The notes beneath the pieces are model-generated. The model did not search any database. It was not told the DNA's origin and saw only the letters and a list, made by a program, of their open reading frames with translations. A stretch of DNA of 64,000 nt. It comes from Cryobacterium adonitolivorans (GTDB taxonomy: Bacteria; Actinomycetota; Actinomycetes; Actinomycetales; Microbacteriaceae). Made by a program: the position numbers and the translations under genes. Shown one piece after another: positions 8,935 to 16,700 of the stretch (position 1 is the stretch's first letter; each line of letters starts with the position of its first letter). Where the stretch lies: positions 94,028 to 158,027 of the forward strand of contig NZ_SOFL01000033.1 of assembly GCF_004402695.1 (NCBI RefSeq), read 5' to 3'.

Positions 8935-9977
8935 CGCACGGTCTCCGGCTGGGTGCTGGGCTGCGGGCGCGGGTGCTGGCGCTCCGGGGCCGGTCGGCGA
9001 AGCAGCCGGATCGCGACGAACAGCAGCAGCGCGAACCCGGTGATCTCCAGAGCCGGAGCCAGCCAGTGGGCCGCGGCCGCGAACTCCGCGTACTGCCAGG
9101 TCATGTCGTAGGTGGTGCCGGCGCCATCGTTCCCAACCGTCAGTTGCGACATCGAGCCGTACCGGCCGATGAACCTGAACGCGCCGCCGAGGGCGAGCAG
9201 CGTGGCGGCCGTCGTGATGGCCACGGCACCGGAGGCGACCTGGGCGCGCGCGGTGCGCTCGGCGGTGACGGTCTCGGGCCGGAGGTAGGGTCGCAGCGCG
9301 TTGCTGCGCAGGGTCGCCCAGGTCACCAGAACCAGGGCGGCGAGGCAGATCAGCACCGGCACGCCGAAGTCCCAGCCGTAGAACCAGGGGCGAAGCGGTT
9401 CGAGCTGCGTATTCGGCACCGTGATTTCGAGATAGATGAAGCGCCCACGCTCGTCGGCCGACGAGGCCAGGCCGGCCGCGATGGTCGTGGCAAGGAGGGC
9501 GACCAGCGCGACTGCCCCGCCGAAAAGGCCGGCGCGGGGGCCGAAGCTCAGCGAGGTGCGGCGGGCGGTCGGCACCACTGGCTGCTCGGGCTTGGGGTTG
9601 CCCCTGACCACGATGAGCGCCAGGCCGACAGCGAGGCAGAGTACTGCCGCGAAGACCGGGGTCGCGTACTGCCACCACTCGACGATGTCGACGAGGTTGA
9701 GAAGGTAGCCGCGGACGATGTTTTCGGCCGCGTAGACCACGATGACCGCGATCGCGCCGATGCCGAAGGCCCGGTGCTCGGGCCGGTAGCGGGCCGGGAC
9801 CGCCGGCAGCGGGGTGCCGCTGGGCGCCTCAGGGCCACCGTGCCGCTGGCGCAACCGCCCCAAGAAGAGGGCGCAGACGACGATGAGTGCGGCGAGGACC
9901 AGCGAGAACAGTGGAAGCGAGAACGCCGCCGCCGCCAGATCCATAGGGCCGATCGGCGTGCGGGTGTTCAGTGACAT
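8931..9977 (-). CDS. Multi-pass membrane protein in a GntR operon
   Basis: 348-aa integral membrane protein with about seven hydrophobic helices (for example LPLFSLVLAALIVVCALFLG, FGIGAIAVIVVYAAENIV, FGVPVLICLAALVLVTWATL) and Arg/Pro-rich loops; no recognised family. ATG 9977 is preceded by AAAGAGG and chosen over the upstream start at 10040, which would lie inside the promoter. It is the first gene of a two-gene operon with the YtrA-like regulator, which it overlaps by four bases. By analogy with other YtrA-type operons it may help in envelope stress or antibiotic sensing, but this is inference. Confidence 0.8.
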   Translation of the reverse strand: MSLNTRTPIGPMDLAAAAFSLPLFSLVLAALIVVCALFLGRLRQRHGGPEAPSGTPLPAVPARYRPEHRAFGIGAIAVIVVYAAENIVRGYLLNLVDIVEWWQYATPVFAAVLCLAVGLALIVVRGNPKPEQPVVPTARRTSLSFGPRAGLFGGAVALVALLATTIAAGLASSADERGRFIYLEITVPNTQLEPLRPWFYGWDFGVPVLICLAALVLVTWATLRSNALRPYLRPETVTAERTARAQVASGAVAITTAATLLALGGAFRFIGRYGSMSQLTVGNDGAGTTYDMTWQYAEFAAAAHWLAPALEITGFALLLFVAIRLLRRPAPERQHPRPQPSTQPETVR

Positions 9978-9995
9978 GTGCGCCTCTTTCAGATG

Positions 9996-10017
9996 TTGTG
10001 TCACATGTCTAACACAA
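9996..10017. promoter_or_regulatory. Candidate GntR operator (TTGTGT-N10-ACACAA)
   Basis: Perfect 6-bp arms separated by 10 bases, 18 bases upstream of the membrane-protein start in the only intergenic region serving the GntR operon. The spacing and symmetry fit a dimeric GntR/YtrA site. Confidence 0.6.
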
Positions 10018-10094
10018 GTTGTAGCATCCTGCGAGTACAAGTTTTGTTCCGCCGTCGAACCTGGGCCCGGACGTGGTGGACGGTCTAGCCCTGG

Positions 10095-10553
10095 TTAAGC
10101 CGGGATGTCGCCGTCACCGGTGGGGTGCTCCTCGGCGTCGAGCTCCTGGAAGAGGGTGATCTGGAGGCCGGCCGGCGCATCCATTCGCGAGTTGATCGAG
10201 CGCCACGGAGTTTCGCGGGGTGTGGCGGTGAGCACGGCGCCGGCGTCGACGAGGCGGTCGGTGGTTGCCGCGGTGTCGTCGACCTCGAAGGCGACCCGGA
10301 GGCGGGCGCTGGGCTGACCGTCGGCCTCGACCCGATCGATCAGCCGCACCTGGGCGGGATTGGACAGCTCGAGGGTGGCGATCCCGGCGCTGAGGATCAC
10401 GACCCGGGCGTCGTCCTCGCCTTCGTAGGACTCCGCCTCTGGCAGGCCGAGAACATCGCGGTAGAAGGAGAGGGCGGCATCAAAATCCTCGGTCTCGACG
10501 ACGAGGCGCAGCTGTCGGACCGGGGCGGGGCGGGGGTTCGTGGGTTCGCTCAT
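10095..10553 (-). CDS. VOC family protein (glyoxalase/bleomycin-resistance fold)
   Basis: 152-aa single-chain VOC protein: VRQLRLVVETEDFDAALSFYRDVLGLPEAESYEGEDDARVVILSAGIATLELS, then a second beta-alpha-beta half ending TPWRSINSRMDAPAGLQITLFQEL. Metal-site residues are only partly conserved, so it may be a binding protein rather than an enzyme. ATG 10553 is preceded by TACCAT-N7, a leaderless arrangement; the much longer in-frame extension upstream runs through palindrome copy B and is not real. Substrate unknown. Confidence 0.85.
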   Translation of the reverse strand: MSEPTNPRPAPVRQLRLVVETEDFDAALSFYRDVLGLPEAESYEGEDDARVVILSAGIATLELSNPAQVRLIDRVEADGQPSARLRVAFEVDDTAATTDRLVDAGAVLTATPRETPWRSINSRMDAPAGLQITLFQELDAEEHPTGDGDIPA

Positions 10554-10560
10554 GCTGTGG

Positions 10561-10566
10561 ATGGTA
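10561..10566 (-). promoter_or_regulatory. -10 box (TACCAT) seven bases before the ATG
   Basis: TACCAT-N7-ATG on the minus strand for the VOC gene. No Shine-Dalgarno. Confidence 0.45.
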
Positions 10567-10598
10567 GCCGCGGTGGGTGTCTGTGCGTAGAGCGCTGC

Positions 10599-10656
10599 GC
10601 GGGTGCGGCGCCGTTGTGCGGGTGGCACGCCACCCGCGTAACGGCGCCTACCCCGC
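10599..10656. repeat. 58-bp palindromic repeat, copy B
   Basis: Outer arms GCGGGT/CCCCGC, inner arms GGCGCCGTT/AACGGCGCC and centre GTGGCACGCCAC. It lies in the 244-base gap upstream of the VOC gene. Confidence 0.85.
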
Positions 10657-10797
10657 ATATCGGCTGGTCCGCCGGCTGGCACGCCGGAGTCACTGCGGTC
10701 CCTCCACCCCGTGGATGAGAGCCGCGCGGCGCATACGGTCAGCCGGTGGCTCCGGGAGAACCCGCCGGCCTGACGCCGCATCCGTTCGCTGGTGGGA

Positions 10798-11094
10798 CTA
10801 CTTGCGCTTGCCGAGCAGTGCGCCGAGGCCGGTCACCGCGGCGACGGCGACGGAGCCGAGCGTGATGACCAGGGTGGGGTTGCGCTTGTAGGCGTCGGAG
10901 AGCTTGTCGAACGTGTCGGTCGCGAACTCCCGCGCCGAGGCGATGGCTGCGGAGGTATCGATCTCGCGCAAGGCCGCGGTGGCGGTGGCGACGGTGTCGT
11001 CGACGGCGTGGCGGGCCTGATCGGCGAGCTCGCCGGCCTTGGCGACGGTGTCCTCGACGAGGTCGTGGGCCTGCTGTGTGGTGTTGTCGGTCAT
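10798..11094 (-). CDS. Small membrane-anchored helical protein
   Basis: 98-aa protein. The first ~75 residues form an amphipathic, apolipoprotein-like helix rich in Ala, Asp and Thr (HDLVEDTVAKAGELADQARH). A C-terminal transmembrane segment follows (TLVITLGSVAVAAVTGLGALLG) and ends KRK. The layout resembles DUF883/YqjD-type or actinobacterial stress-associated membrane proteins, but no family is certain. ATG 11094 has AAAGGAAT upstream, a good ribosome-binding site. It is divergent from ppk2 across 181 bases. Confidence 0.8.
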   Translation of the reverse strand: MTDNTTQQAHDLVEDTVAKAGELADQARHAVDDTVATATAALREIDTSAAIASAREFATDTFDKLSDAYKRNPTLVITLGSVAVAAVTGLGALLGKRK

Positions 11095-11275
11095 GGGATT
11101 CCTTTCGAGAGGGGGAGTGTGGAGGTTAGCGGTGAACGACCGTGGTGACCGTCTTCGCGTTACGGCGGATGACTCGCTCTACCTATGAGTGGCGCGAAAC
11201 CGGTAATTCGTCACAGAATCCACCATTTCGGGGGCAGCCAGAGCAGAATGGCAGAATCCGACGAAGGGAGCCGCC

Positions 11276-12136
11276 GTGGCCTCGAAATCCGCTCCCATCT
11301 GGACGGACGCATCCAGCGACCTGCTCAAGGTCACCCGCGGATTCGTCCTCGGCACCGTCGACCCCGGCTCGACTCCCGGCTTCACCGGCGACAAAACGGA
11401 TGCCCAGACCGTCGGCCGCACCGCCGCGGAGTCGCTCGCGCACCAGCAGGAGATGCTCTTCGCCAACAGTCGGGAGGGCGACCAACGCAAGGTCCTGCTC
11501 ATCCTGCAGGGGATGGACACCTCCGGCAAGGGCGGCATCGTGCGCCACGTATTGGGCGCCGTCGACCCCCAGGGCGTCAGCCACGTGGCGTTCAAGGCGC
11601 CCACAGCGGCCGAGCTGCGGCACGACTTTCTCTGGCGTATCCGCCGGCAATTGCCCGTCGCCGGCATGATCGGCGTCTTCGACCGGTCGCACTACGAAGA
11701 CGTGTTGATTGGGCGGGTCAGGCAGCTCGCCCCGCCCGAGGAGATCGAAAAACGCTACGACCTGATCAACGCGTTCGAGCAGGAGCTTGTCGACGACGAC
11801 ACCACCGTGATCAAGGTGATGCTGCACATCAGCGCCGGCGAGCAGAAGAAGCGCCTGCTCGAGCGGCTCGACCGGCCCGACAAGTACTGGAAGTTCAACC
11901 CGGGTGACATCGACGAGCGGATGCTCTGGCCCGGCTACCAGGCGGCGTACCAGACCGCGCTCAAGCGCACCTCCACGGCGTTCGCGCCCTGGCACGTCGT
12001 GCCCGCCGACCGCAAGTGGTTCGCCCGTCTCGCGGTGCAGCAACTGCTGCTCAAGGCGCTGGACGACATGGTGCTCACCTGGCCCCCCGCGGATTTCGAC
12101 GTGCTCGCCGAGCGTGCCAGGCTGGCCGCATCCTGA
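11276..12136 (+). CDS. ppk2: Polyphosphate kinase 2 family protein
   Basis: 286-aa cytosolic P-loop kinase that moves phosphate between polyphosphate and nucleotides. Walker A is GMDTSGKGG (residues 79-87) and Walker B is DRSHYEDVL (136-144). A lid region (VKVMLHISAGEQKKRLLERL) and the C-terminal WHVVPADRKWFARLAVQQLLL also match the family. The length fits a single-domain PPK2 rather than the tandem form. GTG 11276 has GAAGGGAG upstream. Whether it acts on NDP or NMP cannot be read with confidence. The following Nudix gene starts 18 bases after the stop and is likely in the same operon. Confidence 0.92.
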   Translation: MASKSAPIWTDASSDLLKVTRGFVLGTVDPGSTPGFTGDKTDAQTVGRTAAESLAHQQEMLFANSREGDQRKVLLILQGMDTSGKGGIVRHVLGAVDPQGVSHVAFKAPTAAELRHDFLWRIRRQLPVAGMIGVFDRSHYEDVLIGRVRQLAPPEEIEKRYDLINAFEQELVDDDTTVIKVMLHISAGEQKKRLLERLDRPDKYWKFNPGDIDERMLWPGYQAAYQTALKRTSTAFAPWHVVPADRKWFARLAVQQLLLKALDDMVLTWPPADFDVLAERARLAAS

Positions 12137-12154
12137 GGGGTGGGTCGATCGCAC

Positions 12155-12640
12155 ATGGTGGTGTTGAGCGCGGGCATCCTGCTCTATCGGTTGACGGATG
12201 CGGCGGAGCCCGAAGTGTGGATCGCGCACATGGGTGGCCCGTTCTGGGCGCGCAAGGATGCCGCGGCCTGGTCGATCCCCAAGGGGGAGTACCGGCTGGA
12301 AGAGGATCCGTTCGCGGCTGCGCGGCGGGAGTTCGAGGAGGAGATCGGGGTGCCGGCTCCGGCGGCCGACTATGTCGAGCTGGGCGCGTTCCGGCAACCG
12401 TCCGGCAAGGTCGTGACGGTGTTCGCGGCGGAGGCCGACGTCGCGGTCGACGCGGTGGCGAGCAACACGTTTGAACTGGAATGGCCGAAGGGGTCCGGGC
12501 AGATGCGGTCCTTTCCGGAGGTGGATGATGCCCGGTGGGTTGGGCTTGAGCAGGCCCGGGTGCAGCTGGTGCGCGGGCAGGTGCCGGTGCTGGATGCCCT
12601 GGTGGAGCTGCTGCGCGCTCGGGGGCGGTTCGGGCGGTAG
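12155..12640 (+). CDS. Nudix hydrolase domain protein
   Basis: 161-aa protein with a complete Nudix box: G at the start of GEYRLEEDPFAAARREFEEE, followed by IGV, matching Gx5Ex7REUxEExGU. The N-terminus (VLSAGILLYRL...EVWIAHMGGPFWARKDAAAWSIPKGEY) matches the actinobacterial Nudix proteins related to MutT/diadenosine hydrolases. ATG 12155 is chosen; GAGGGG at 12135-12140 is rather far, and GTG 12140 or GTG 12158 are alternatives. It follows ppk2 closely, a sensible pairing for nucleotide turnover, although the natural substrate is unknown. Confidence 0.85.
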   Translation: MVVLSAGILLYRLTDAAEPEVWIAHMGGPFWARKDAAAWSIPKGEYRLEEDPFAAARREFEEEIGVPAPAADYVELGAFRQPSGKVVTVFAAEADVAVDAVASNTFELEWPKGSGQMRSFPEVDDARWVGLEQARVQLVRGQVPVLDALVELLRARGRFGR

Positions 12641-12670
12641 TGCGGGGCTGCGGGGCTGCGGGGCTGCGGG
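12641..12670. repeat. 8-bp GC-rich tandem repeat
   Basis: TGCGGGGC repeated three times plus a partial unit directly after the Nudix stop codon. Probably replication slippage sequence. Confidence 0.6.
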
Positions 12671-12756
12671 TGCGACTGCGGGAGGGGGCGCGGGTGCCGG
12701 GTGCCCGCTCCGGGGCGTCGCGCGGGCACGGGTGCCGGATGTTCCCTGGGCGTTGC

Positions 12757-12814
12757 GCGGGCAAGGCGCCGGTATGCGGGTGGCGCGCCACCCGCATAGC
12801 GGCGCCTACCCCGC
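12757..12814. repeat. 58-bp palindromic repeat, copy C
   Basis: Outer arms GCGGGC/CCCCGC, inner arms GGCGCCGGTAT/ATAGCGGCGCC and a perfect 20-bp centre GCGGGTGGCGCGCCACCCGC (12777-12796). It lies between the Nudix gene and the MFS remnant. Confidence 0.88.
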
Positions 12815-12864
12815 ATACCGCGATCCACGTCGATCGGGCGCGGGGGATCGGGGTCCGGCAGGGC

Positions 12865-13110
12865 TCAGCGAGCCACCAGCTGGGGCCGCCGGGCGGCGAC
12901 CTCCGTGCCGGCGTGGTCCGGCATCCGCCACGCTTCGACCGCGGGCAACACCAGCAGCACGGCCAGCACCGCGAACGCCCAGCGGTAGCCGAGCTCGGTC
13001 GCACCGCGGTGCACCAGTACCGCGCCGGCCGTGGTGGCCCGAACGATGAGAGCGGCCACGGCCTCGGTGGCGCTGGCGCGACGGTGCCGCCCGCCGCTAC
13101 CGGCGCGCCG
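12865..13110 (-). pseudogene. C-terminal remnant of an MFS transporter
   Basis: An open frame of ~82 codons ends TELGYRWAFAVLAVLLVLPA then VEAWRMPDHAGTEVAARRPQ, which looks like the final transmembrane helix and tail of a major facilitator protein. There is no start codon with a ribosome-binding site, no upstream helices, and the frame runs straight into the 97-bp hairpin element at 13112. I read it as a truncated gene whose 5' part has been lost. The family call is inference from one helix and its flanks. Confidence 0.5.
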
Positions 13111-13111
13111 T

Positions 13112-13208
13112 GAGCACAACTCCTGCTATTTCTATAACGGACAGGTCAGCGGTCCCGGAATTCCGGGCATCCGTTGATGGCAGAACAGAAACAGCAGGAG
13201 TTATGCAC
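13112..13208. repeat. 97-bp hairpin element with terminal inverted repeats, copy 1
   Basis: The terminal arms are GAGCACAACTCCTGCT at the left end and AGCAGGAGTTATGCAC at the right, two mismatches when paired, extending inward to TATTTCT/AGAAACA. Inside are AACGGA/TCCGTT and a perfect CCCGGAATTCCGGG palindrome, so the whole element can fold as one long hairpin. It carries no ORF. It abuts the 5' side of the MFS remnant. A second 97-bp copy with matching ends is at 24038. Confidence 0.75.
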
Positions 13209-13287
13209 GGGGTGGTGCGGTTCGGGTCAAATGCGTGACGAATGGGACTACCGGCGACAACAGATGTCAGCCGCAGGCTGAACCGCC

Positions 13288-13719
13288 CTAGGTCGCGTCG
13301 GGCGTGACCCGGGCGGCGTCCTGGAGCATGGCGCGGAACGCATCCAGCTCGAGGGCGTCGACAGACGCGAAGGTGAGCGCGGCGGAACCGACCTTGACCT
13401 TGCCGAGCCGGCTCTTGTACTGCTGAGCCAGGTTCTTGCCGTCTTCGGCCGCGTTGACGTAGACGCTGAGGTTGTTCTTCTGCCGGGCGAGGCCCACCAC
13501 GAACCACTCCACGGTGGGCTTGCCCGGCCGAGCGATCACGACGTGGCCGTAGCCGATGATCTGCTGCTCCGTGCCACCCCAGAAGATGCCCTCCCACAGC
13601 TCACGGGTGACTCCGGAGAAGACCTCGGCGATGATGGCGTCGAGCGCGCGCATCGAGTCGGCACCGGGGCCGTCCAGGGTCGCGAGGAACTCGTCGACGT
13701 TCCGACCGGTCAGCTCCAT
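13288..13719 (-). CDS. DUF1801 domain protein
   Basis: 143-aa soluble protein of the DUF1801 (YdhG-like) family: VDEFLATLDGPGADSMRALDAIIAEVFSG, then LWEGIFWGGTEQQIIGYGHVVIARPGKPTVEWFVVGLARQKNNLSVYVN. The pattern of W/F positions around the beta-sheet is typical. ATG 13719 is preceded by AAGGAGAT, a strong ribosome-binding site. A second, more divergent DUF1801 protein is encoded at 22440-22829. Function unknown; the fold resembles iron-chaperone frataxin/YdhG proteins. Confidence 0.85.
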   Translation of the reverse strand: MELTGRNVDEFLATLDGPGADSMRALDAIIAEVFSGVTRELWEGIFWGGTEQQIIGYGHVVIARPGKPTVEWFVVGLARQKNNLSVYVNAAEDGKNLAQQYKSRLGKVKVGSAALTFASVDALELDAFRAMLQDAARVTPDAT

Positions 13720-14102
13720 GGTGATCTCCTTCGTGTCGGGTGGTGGGTATGGGTGAGGCTCCTGTCACGATCGTAGGTGCGGCGCGGTGCCCGCGCACCT
13801 CCTGCAACCTCGTCCAGCCGGCGCAGGCGCGCTATCGTCGGTGAATGCCGAATAGGCCCCCTGGCCAGGGTTCGGGCAGCTGCTGCGGCCACCTGGCCTG
13901 GACTCGGATGGGCTCGATTCCCCGCGGCGCGCATGCTGGCTCGGGCAGCTTTGGTCAGCTGGGCCTGAGGTGGCGCCACCTGTATAGCGCCTGACCCGCA
14001 TACCGGCCGAAGCGCCCTGGCGGGTACGGATGTGGCTACCCCTTGAAGGGCAGCCGCCACGTGGATACGGTTCCAACGTGCACGTCCGACGAAGGAGGCC
14101 CC
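13720..14102. other. 383-base gap with a degenerate palindrome
   Basis: No supportable gene between the DUF1801 start and the hemerythrin gene. It contains a degenerate right half of the 58-bp palindrome at about 13969-13999 (GGTGGCGCCACC followed by GCGCCTGACCCGC) and the ribosome-binding site of the hemerythrin gene (GAAGGAGG, 14091-14098). Confidence 0.6.
13969..13999. repeat. Degenerate half copy of the 58-bp palindrome, copy D
   Basis: GGTGGCGCCACC-TGTATA-GCGCCTGACCCGC matches the right half of the repeat with small deletions at the centre. The left arm is not recognisable. Confidence 0.5.
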
Positions 14103-14813
14103 ATGCCCGCCACATCGCTCCCGTCCAGCGGCGAGAACCCCGACGACGGCACCGGTATCCCCTCGGGCGCCACCAAGATTTGCGACGCCCGCGGCATGGC
14201 CGAGATCCATCGGATGTTCCGGGCCGGCTTCGGTGAGGGCCCGGCGCTGATCGGCGGGGTGCCCGACACCGACGCGGACCAGGCTGACATCGTCGGTGAC
14301 TTCTTGGCGATGCTCTCCACCGGGCTGCACGCGCATCACGAAGGCGAAGACACGCTGCTGTGGGGACGCCTCGAGACCCGGGCTCCCTCGTGTGCCGTCC
14401 ATGTGACCCGGATGAAGGAGCAGCACGCGCAGATGCTCGTGCACCTCGAGGAGCTCGACGCGAGCCTGCCGGCCTGGCGAGCGAGCGGCCGGGCGACGGA
14501 TGCCGCATCCGTTGCCACCGCCCTGGCCGGCATCAACGCGGCGCTCGCCGTGCACCTGCCCGACGAGGAGGCGCACATCGTGCCGGTGATGGAGACCGTC
14601 ATCACGCCGAGGGAGGTCGACGAGCTCTCCGAACACGGGCGGAAGGCCACGCCCAAGGGCAAGATGTTCGTTCAGCTGGGCACGATTCTCGCCGCGCAAC
14701 CGGACGGCGGCGAGGACTGGCAACACGAGCACCTGCCCGCTCCGGTGCGGCTGCTCTGGCGGCTGGTGGGCAAGTCGAAGTACGAGCGGTACCGGGCGAC
14801 GCTGGTGAAGTAG
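14103..14813 (+). CDS. Hemerythrin HHE domain protein
   Basis: 236-aa protein with a four-helix hemerythrin-like domain: LHAHHEGEDTLLWGRLETR, MKEQHAQMLVHLEELD and HLPDEEAHIVPVMETVI supply the His/Glu ligands expected of a di-iron HHE site. The C-terminal half (KATPKGKMFVQLGTIL, then PAPVRLLWRLVGKSKYERYR) matches the extension common in actinobacterial members. ATG 14103 has GAAGGAGG eight bases upstream and is clearly better than 14043. Likely roles are oxygen, NO or iron-linked sensing or repair; this is not resolved by sequence. Confidence 0.88.
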   Translation: MPATSLPSSGENPDDGTGIPSGATKICDARGMAEIHRMFRAGFGEGPALIGGVPDTDADQADIVGDFLAMLSTGLHAHHEGEDTLLWGRLETRAPSCAVHVTRMKEQHAQMLVHLEELDASLPAWRASGRATDAASVATALAGINAALAVHLPDEEAHIVPVMETVITPREVDELSEHGRKATPKGKMFVQLGTILAAQPDGGEDWQHEHLPAPVRLLWRLVGKSKYERYRATLVK

Positions 14814-14832
14814 ACGCCTTTTGCGAGGGTGG

Positions 14833-15084
14833 CTACAGGCCTGAAAGGTTCGGAAACAGCATCTGCGGCAGGTACGGCCAGAGGAGCGTGAGGGCCAGGG
14901 CGACCGGGGCCAGCACGATCACCAGGATGCCCAGCGCGAACGAGTAGCTGAGGATCACAGCCATCAGCTGCAACCCGACGAAGGCGACGGGCTCGTCGCG
15001 CACCTCGTGCACGTCGTCGAAAATCAACAGCCCGTCGGCCTCCGGCGTGTTCTGCTCTGTCGCGTCGTACTCAGTCGTGTTCAT
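14833..15084 (-). CDS. Small membrane protein
   Basis: 83-aa protein with an acidic N-terminal half (YDATEQNTPEADGLLIFDDVHEV) and one long or two short hydrophobic segments (LMAVILSYSFALGILVIVLA, then PVALALTLLWPYL). No family recognised. ATG 15084 is preceded by a G-rich stretch (CCCGGGGGTC). It converges on the hemerythrin gene with 19 bases between the two stops. Confidence 0.65.
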   Translation of the reverse strand: MNTTEYDATEQNTPEADGLLIFDDVHEVRDEPVAFVGLQLMAVILSYSFALGILVIVLAPVALALTLLWPYLPQMLFPNLSGL

Positions 15085-15719
15085 CTGTGACCCCCGGGGT
15101 GAAGACTACCGGTGCGTGGAGTGGTGCGGGCGATTCGACAAGTGACCCGCGGCCGGGGGACGCGCCTCGGGTTGCGGCTTTCAGATCGTACGGTTGTCCA
15201 CCGTCCGGTGCGGCAACGGAGGTCCTGCCGACCGCAATCGCGGCCGGTGCGATGTTGCGTTTACGGTACCCCCGGCATGGGTGGGGTGCAACGGTGGGCG
15301 GAGGCTGGGTGCGGCGGCGGCGGTTGCGGCGGGGCTTGGGAGGCGGGGAGTTGCGTTGTGCGGGTCAGGCGCCGCTGTGCTGGTGGCGCGCCACCCGCAT
15401 AACGGCGCCCGACCCGCGCAGCTCGGCAGGCGGCATCCGCCCGGCACGGATGGCGGATGGTCGGGAGGCTTCGGGCGAGGACAATGCAGCAGGCGTAGCG
15501 GCCGCGCGCGATGCAGGCGTTGCGGGCGCCCGCGGCTCAGGCGTAGCGTGGATCGGAAGGCTTGGGCGCAGCGCGAAGCGGGGCAGAGGCGCGGGCACGG
15601 CGAGGCGCGGGCACAACGGGGGACGCTGGGATGGAATGCGGCCGCGGCATCGCGTCGGGCGCGGCTGGTGCCGGTCGGGTGCGCGTCTCGCGGAGGCCGG
15701 CGCTCGAGGAGGAGCTGAG
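15085..15719. other. 635-base gap with palindrome copy E
   Basis: No supportable gene. The forward frame stays open through most of it, but the translation is low-complexity Gly/Ala/Arg with no family resemblance and atypical composition, so I do not extend the 15720 gene into it. It holds palindrome copy E at 15360-15417, and GC-rich near-repeats (GCAGGCGTAGCGG and GCAGGCGTTGCGG) at about 15488-15521. Confidence 0.6.
15360..15417. repeat. 58-bp palindromic repeat, copy E
   Basis: Outer arms GCGGGTC/GACCCGC, inner arms GGCGCCGCT/AACGGCGCC and centre GGTGGCGCGCCACC. It lies between divergent genes. Confidence 0.87.
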
Positions 15720-16202
15720 ATGGCCGTCAGGGAGGCTTTCACAGCCGAGGAATGGCAGGCCGTGGGGGCCGCGCCGTTTCTCGTGGGCCTGTACCTGGTG
15801 GGGGCGGCTCCCATGGAGCCGATGGTGATCGTGAGGGAGATGCTGGCCGCGGAGAAGGCCGTGACTCTTGAGGCGCACCAACCGGACGCTCTGCCCATCG
15901 TGAAGGAGATCGACGCCGACCTGGTGGCCGAGGTGCTCACCCGCGACCTGGGCGTGATCAACGGCGCTGCCGACGAGCAGGCCCGGGTGCTCGGTGAACT
16001 GGCGCGGGCGGTGGCTCTGGTCGAGGCACAGGCGCCGGCGATGGACTCGGCCTTCCGGGCCTGGCTGTTCCGGGTGGCCGAGCACGTGGCGCGCACTACC
16101 GCCGAGCGCGCGCCGGCGGGAGCCGGGAGCAGGCACATTGGCGGCGAGGTGGCCGCGGCGCTGAGGACGTTGGCGCAGATGCTTGGGGTGCCGCAACGAT
16201 GA
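15720..16202 (+). CDS. Hypothetical helical protein
   Basis: 160-aa protein beginning MAVREAFTAEEWQAVGAAPF, with a hydrophobic GLYLVGAAPMEPMVIVREM stretch and then long Ala/Glu-rich helices; it ends LRTLAQMLGVPQR. ATG 15720 has GAGGAGGAG directly upstream, a strong ribosome-binding site that decides the start inside a long open frame. Codon use becomes normal exactly at this ATG. It has no named domain. The all-alpha make-up recalls TerB-like or tellurite-resistance-associated small proteins, but that is only a loose resemblance. Confidence 0.75.
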   Translation: MAVREAFTAEEWQAVGAAPFLVGLYLVGAAPMEPMVIVREMLAAEKAVTLEAHQPDALPIVKEIDADLVAEVLTRDLGVINGAADEQARVLGELARAVALVEAQAPAMDSAFRAWLFRVAEHVARTTAERAPAGAGSRHIGGEVAAALRTLAQMLGVPQR

Positions 16203-16229
16203 GACCCCCAGCGCGGAGGGCCGCGAGGG

Positions 16230-16502
16230 CTAGACGGTGCCGAGCTCGGTGAGCTTCGCGCGCACGTCGGCGTCGCTGGGTTCGACCATGTGGGTGTCGT
16301 CGGGGAACACGATCACGGGGATCTGGGTGCGGCCGCTGATGGCTTTGGCCCGGTCGGCACCGTTGGACACGGTTTCCAGGTCGACGTAGTCGTAGACCAC
16401 GCCGAGTCCGTCGAGCAGCTTCTTCGAGCGACGGCAGTCGCGGCACCACTCGGCGCCGAACATGGTGATGGCGGCGGCGGTGGGTTCGGCGAGTGTGCTC
16501 AT
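16230..16502 (-). CDS. Mycoredoxin/glutaredoxin-like protein
   Basis: 90-aa thioredoxin-fold protein with the redox motif W19-C20-R-D-C23, the cis-proline segment TQIPVIVF and the glutathione/mycothiol-site-like end (DADVRAKLTELG). In actinobacteria such CxxC glutaredoxin-like proteins act with mycothiol (mycoredoxin family) or as NrdH-like electron donors. The ECRDC-type motif here (AEWCRDCRRSKKLLD) fits the mycoredoxin-like group. ATG 16502 has a TAAACT box six bases upstream, so it is probably leaderless. Confidence 0.88.
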   Translation of the reverse strand: MSTLAEPTAAAITMFGAEWCRDCRRSKKLLDGLGVVYDYVDLETVSNGADRAKAISGRTQIPVIVFPDDTHMVEPSDADVRAKLTELGTV

Positions 16503-16508
16503 CCGTCG

Positions 16509-16514
16509 AGTTTA
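16509..16514 (-). promoter_or_regulatory. -10 box (TAAACT) six bases before the ATG
   Basis: TAAACT-N6-ATG on the minus strand for the mycoredoxin-like gene. Confidence 0.55.
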
Positions 16515-16700
16515 GGCAGGTGTCGGCTGGGCAGATGCCGTGTGCCGGGGTCGCGGATCGGCCCGCACGTGCGGCAGCGGGAAACAATTCCCTGACCAGA
16601 GCGAAATTGTGCTTGACTCAGTTGAGGATCCACCCAATGGAGTACCCGACGAAGCGCCAGAACGCCTCTGTGATCGGTCTGGTCGTTACCGCGGCCGCGG

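Noticed and set aside
13793..13806. GCACCTCCTGCAAC, a partial match to the 97-bp element end
   Set aside because: Several mismatches and no paired inverted copy.
15087..15719. N-terminal extension of the 15720 gene
   Set aside because: Low-complexity, crosses palindrome copy E, and a strong ribosome-binding site marks ATG 15720.
16618..16690. Short minus-strand peptide ending AFWRFVGYSIGWILN, downstream of the MFS gene
   Set aside because: Looks protein-like but has no start codon or ribosome-binding site and is only ~20 residues; possible gene remnant, not supportable.
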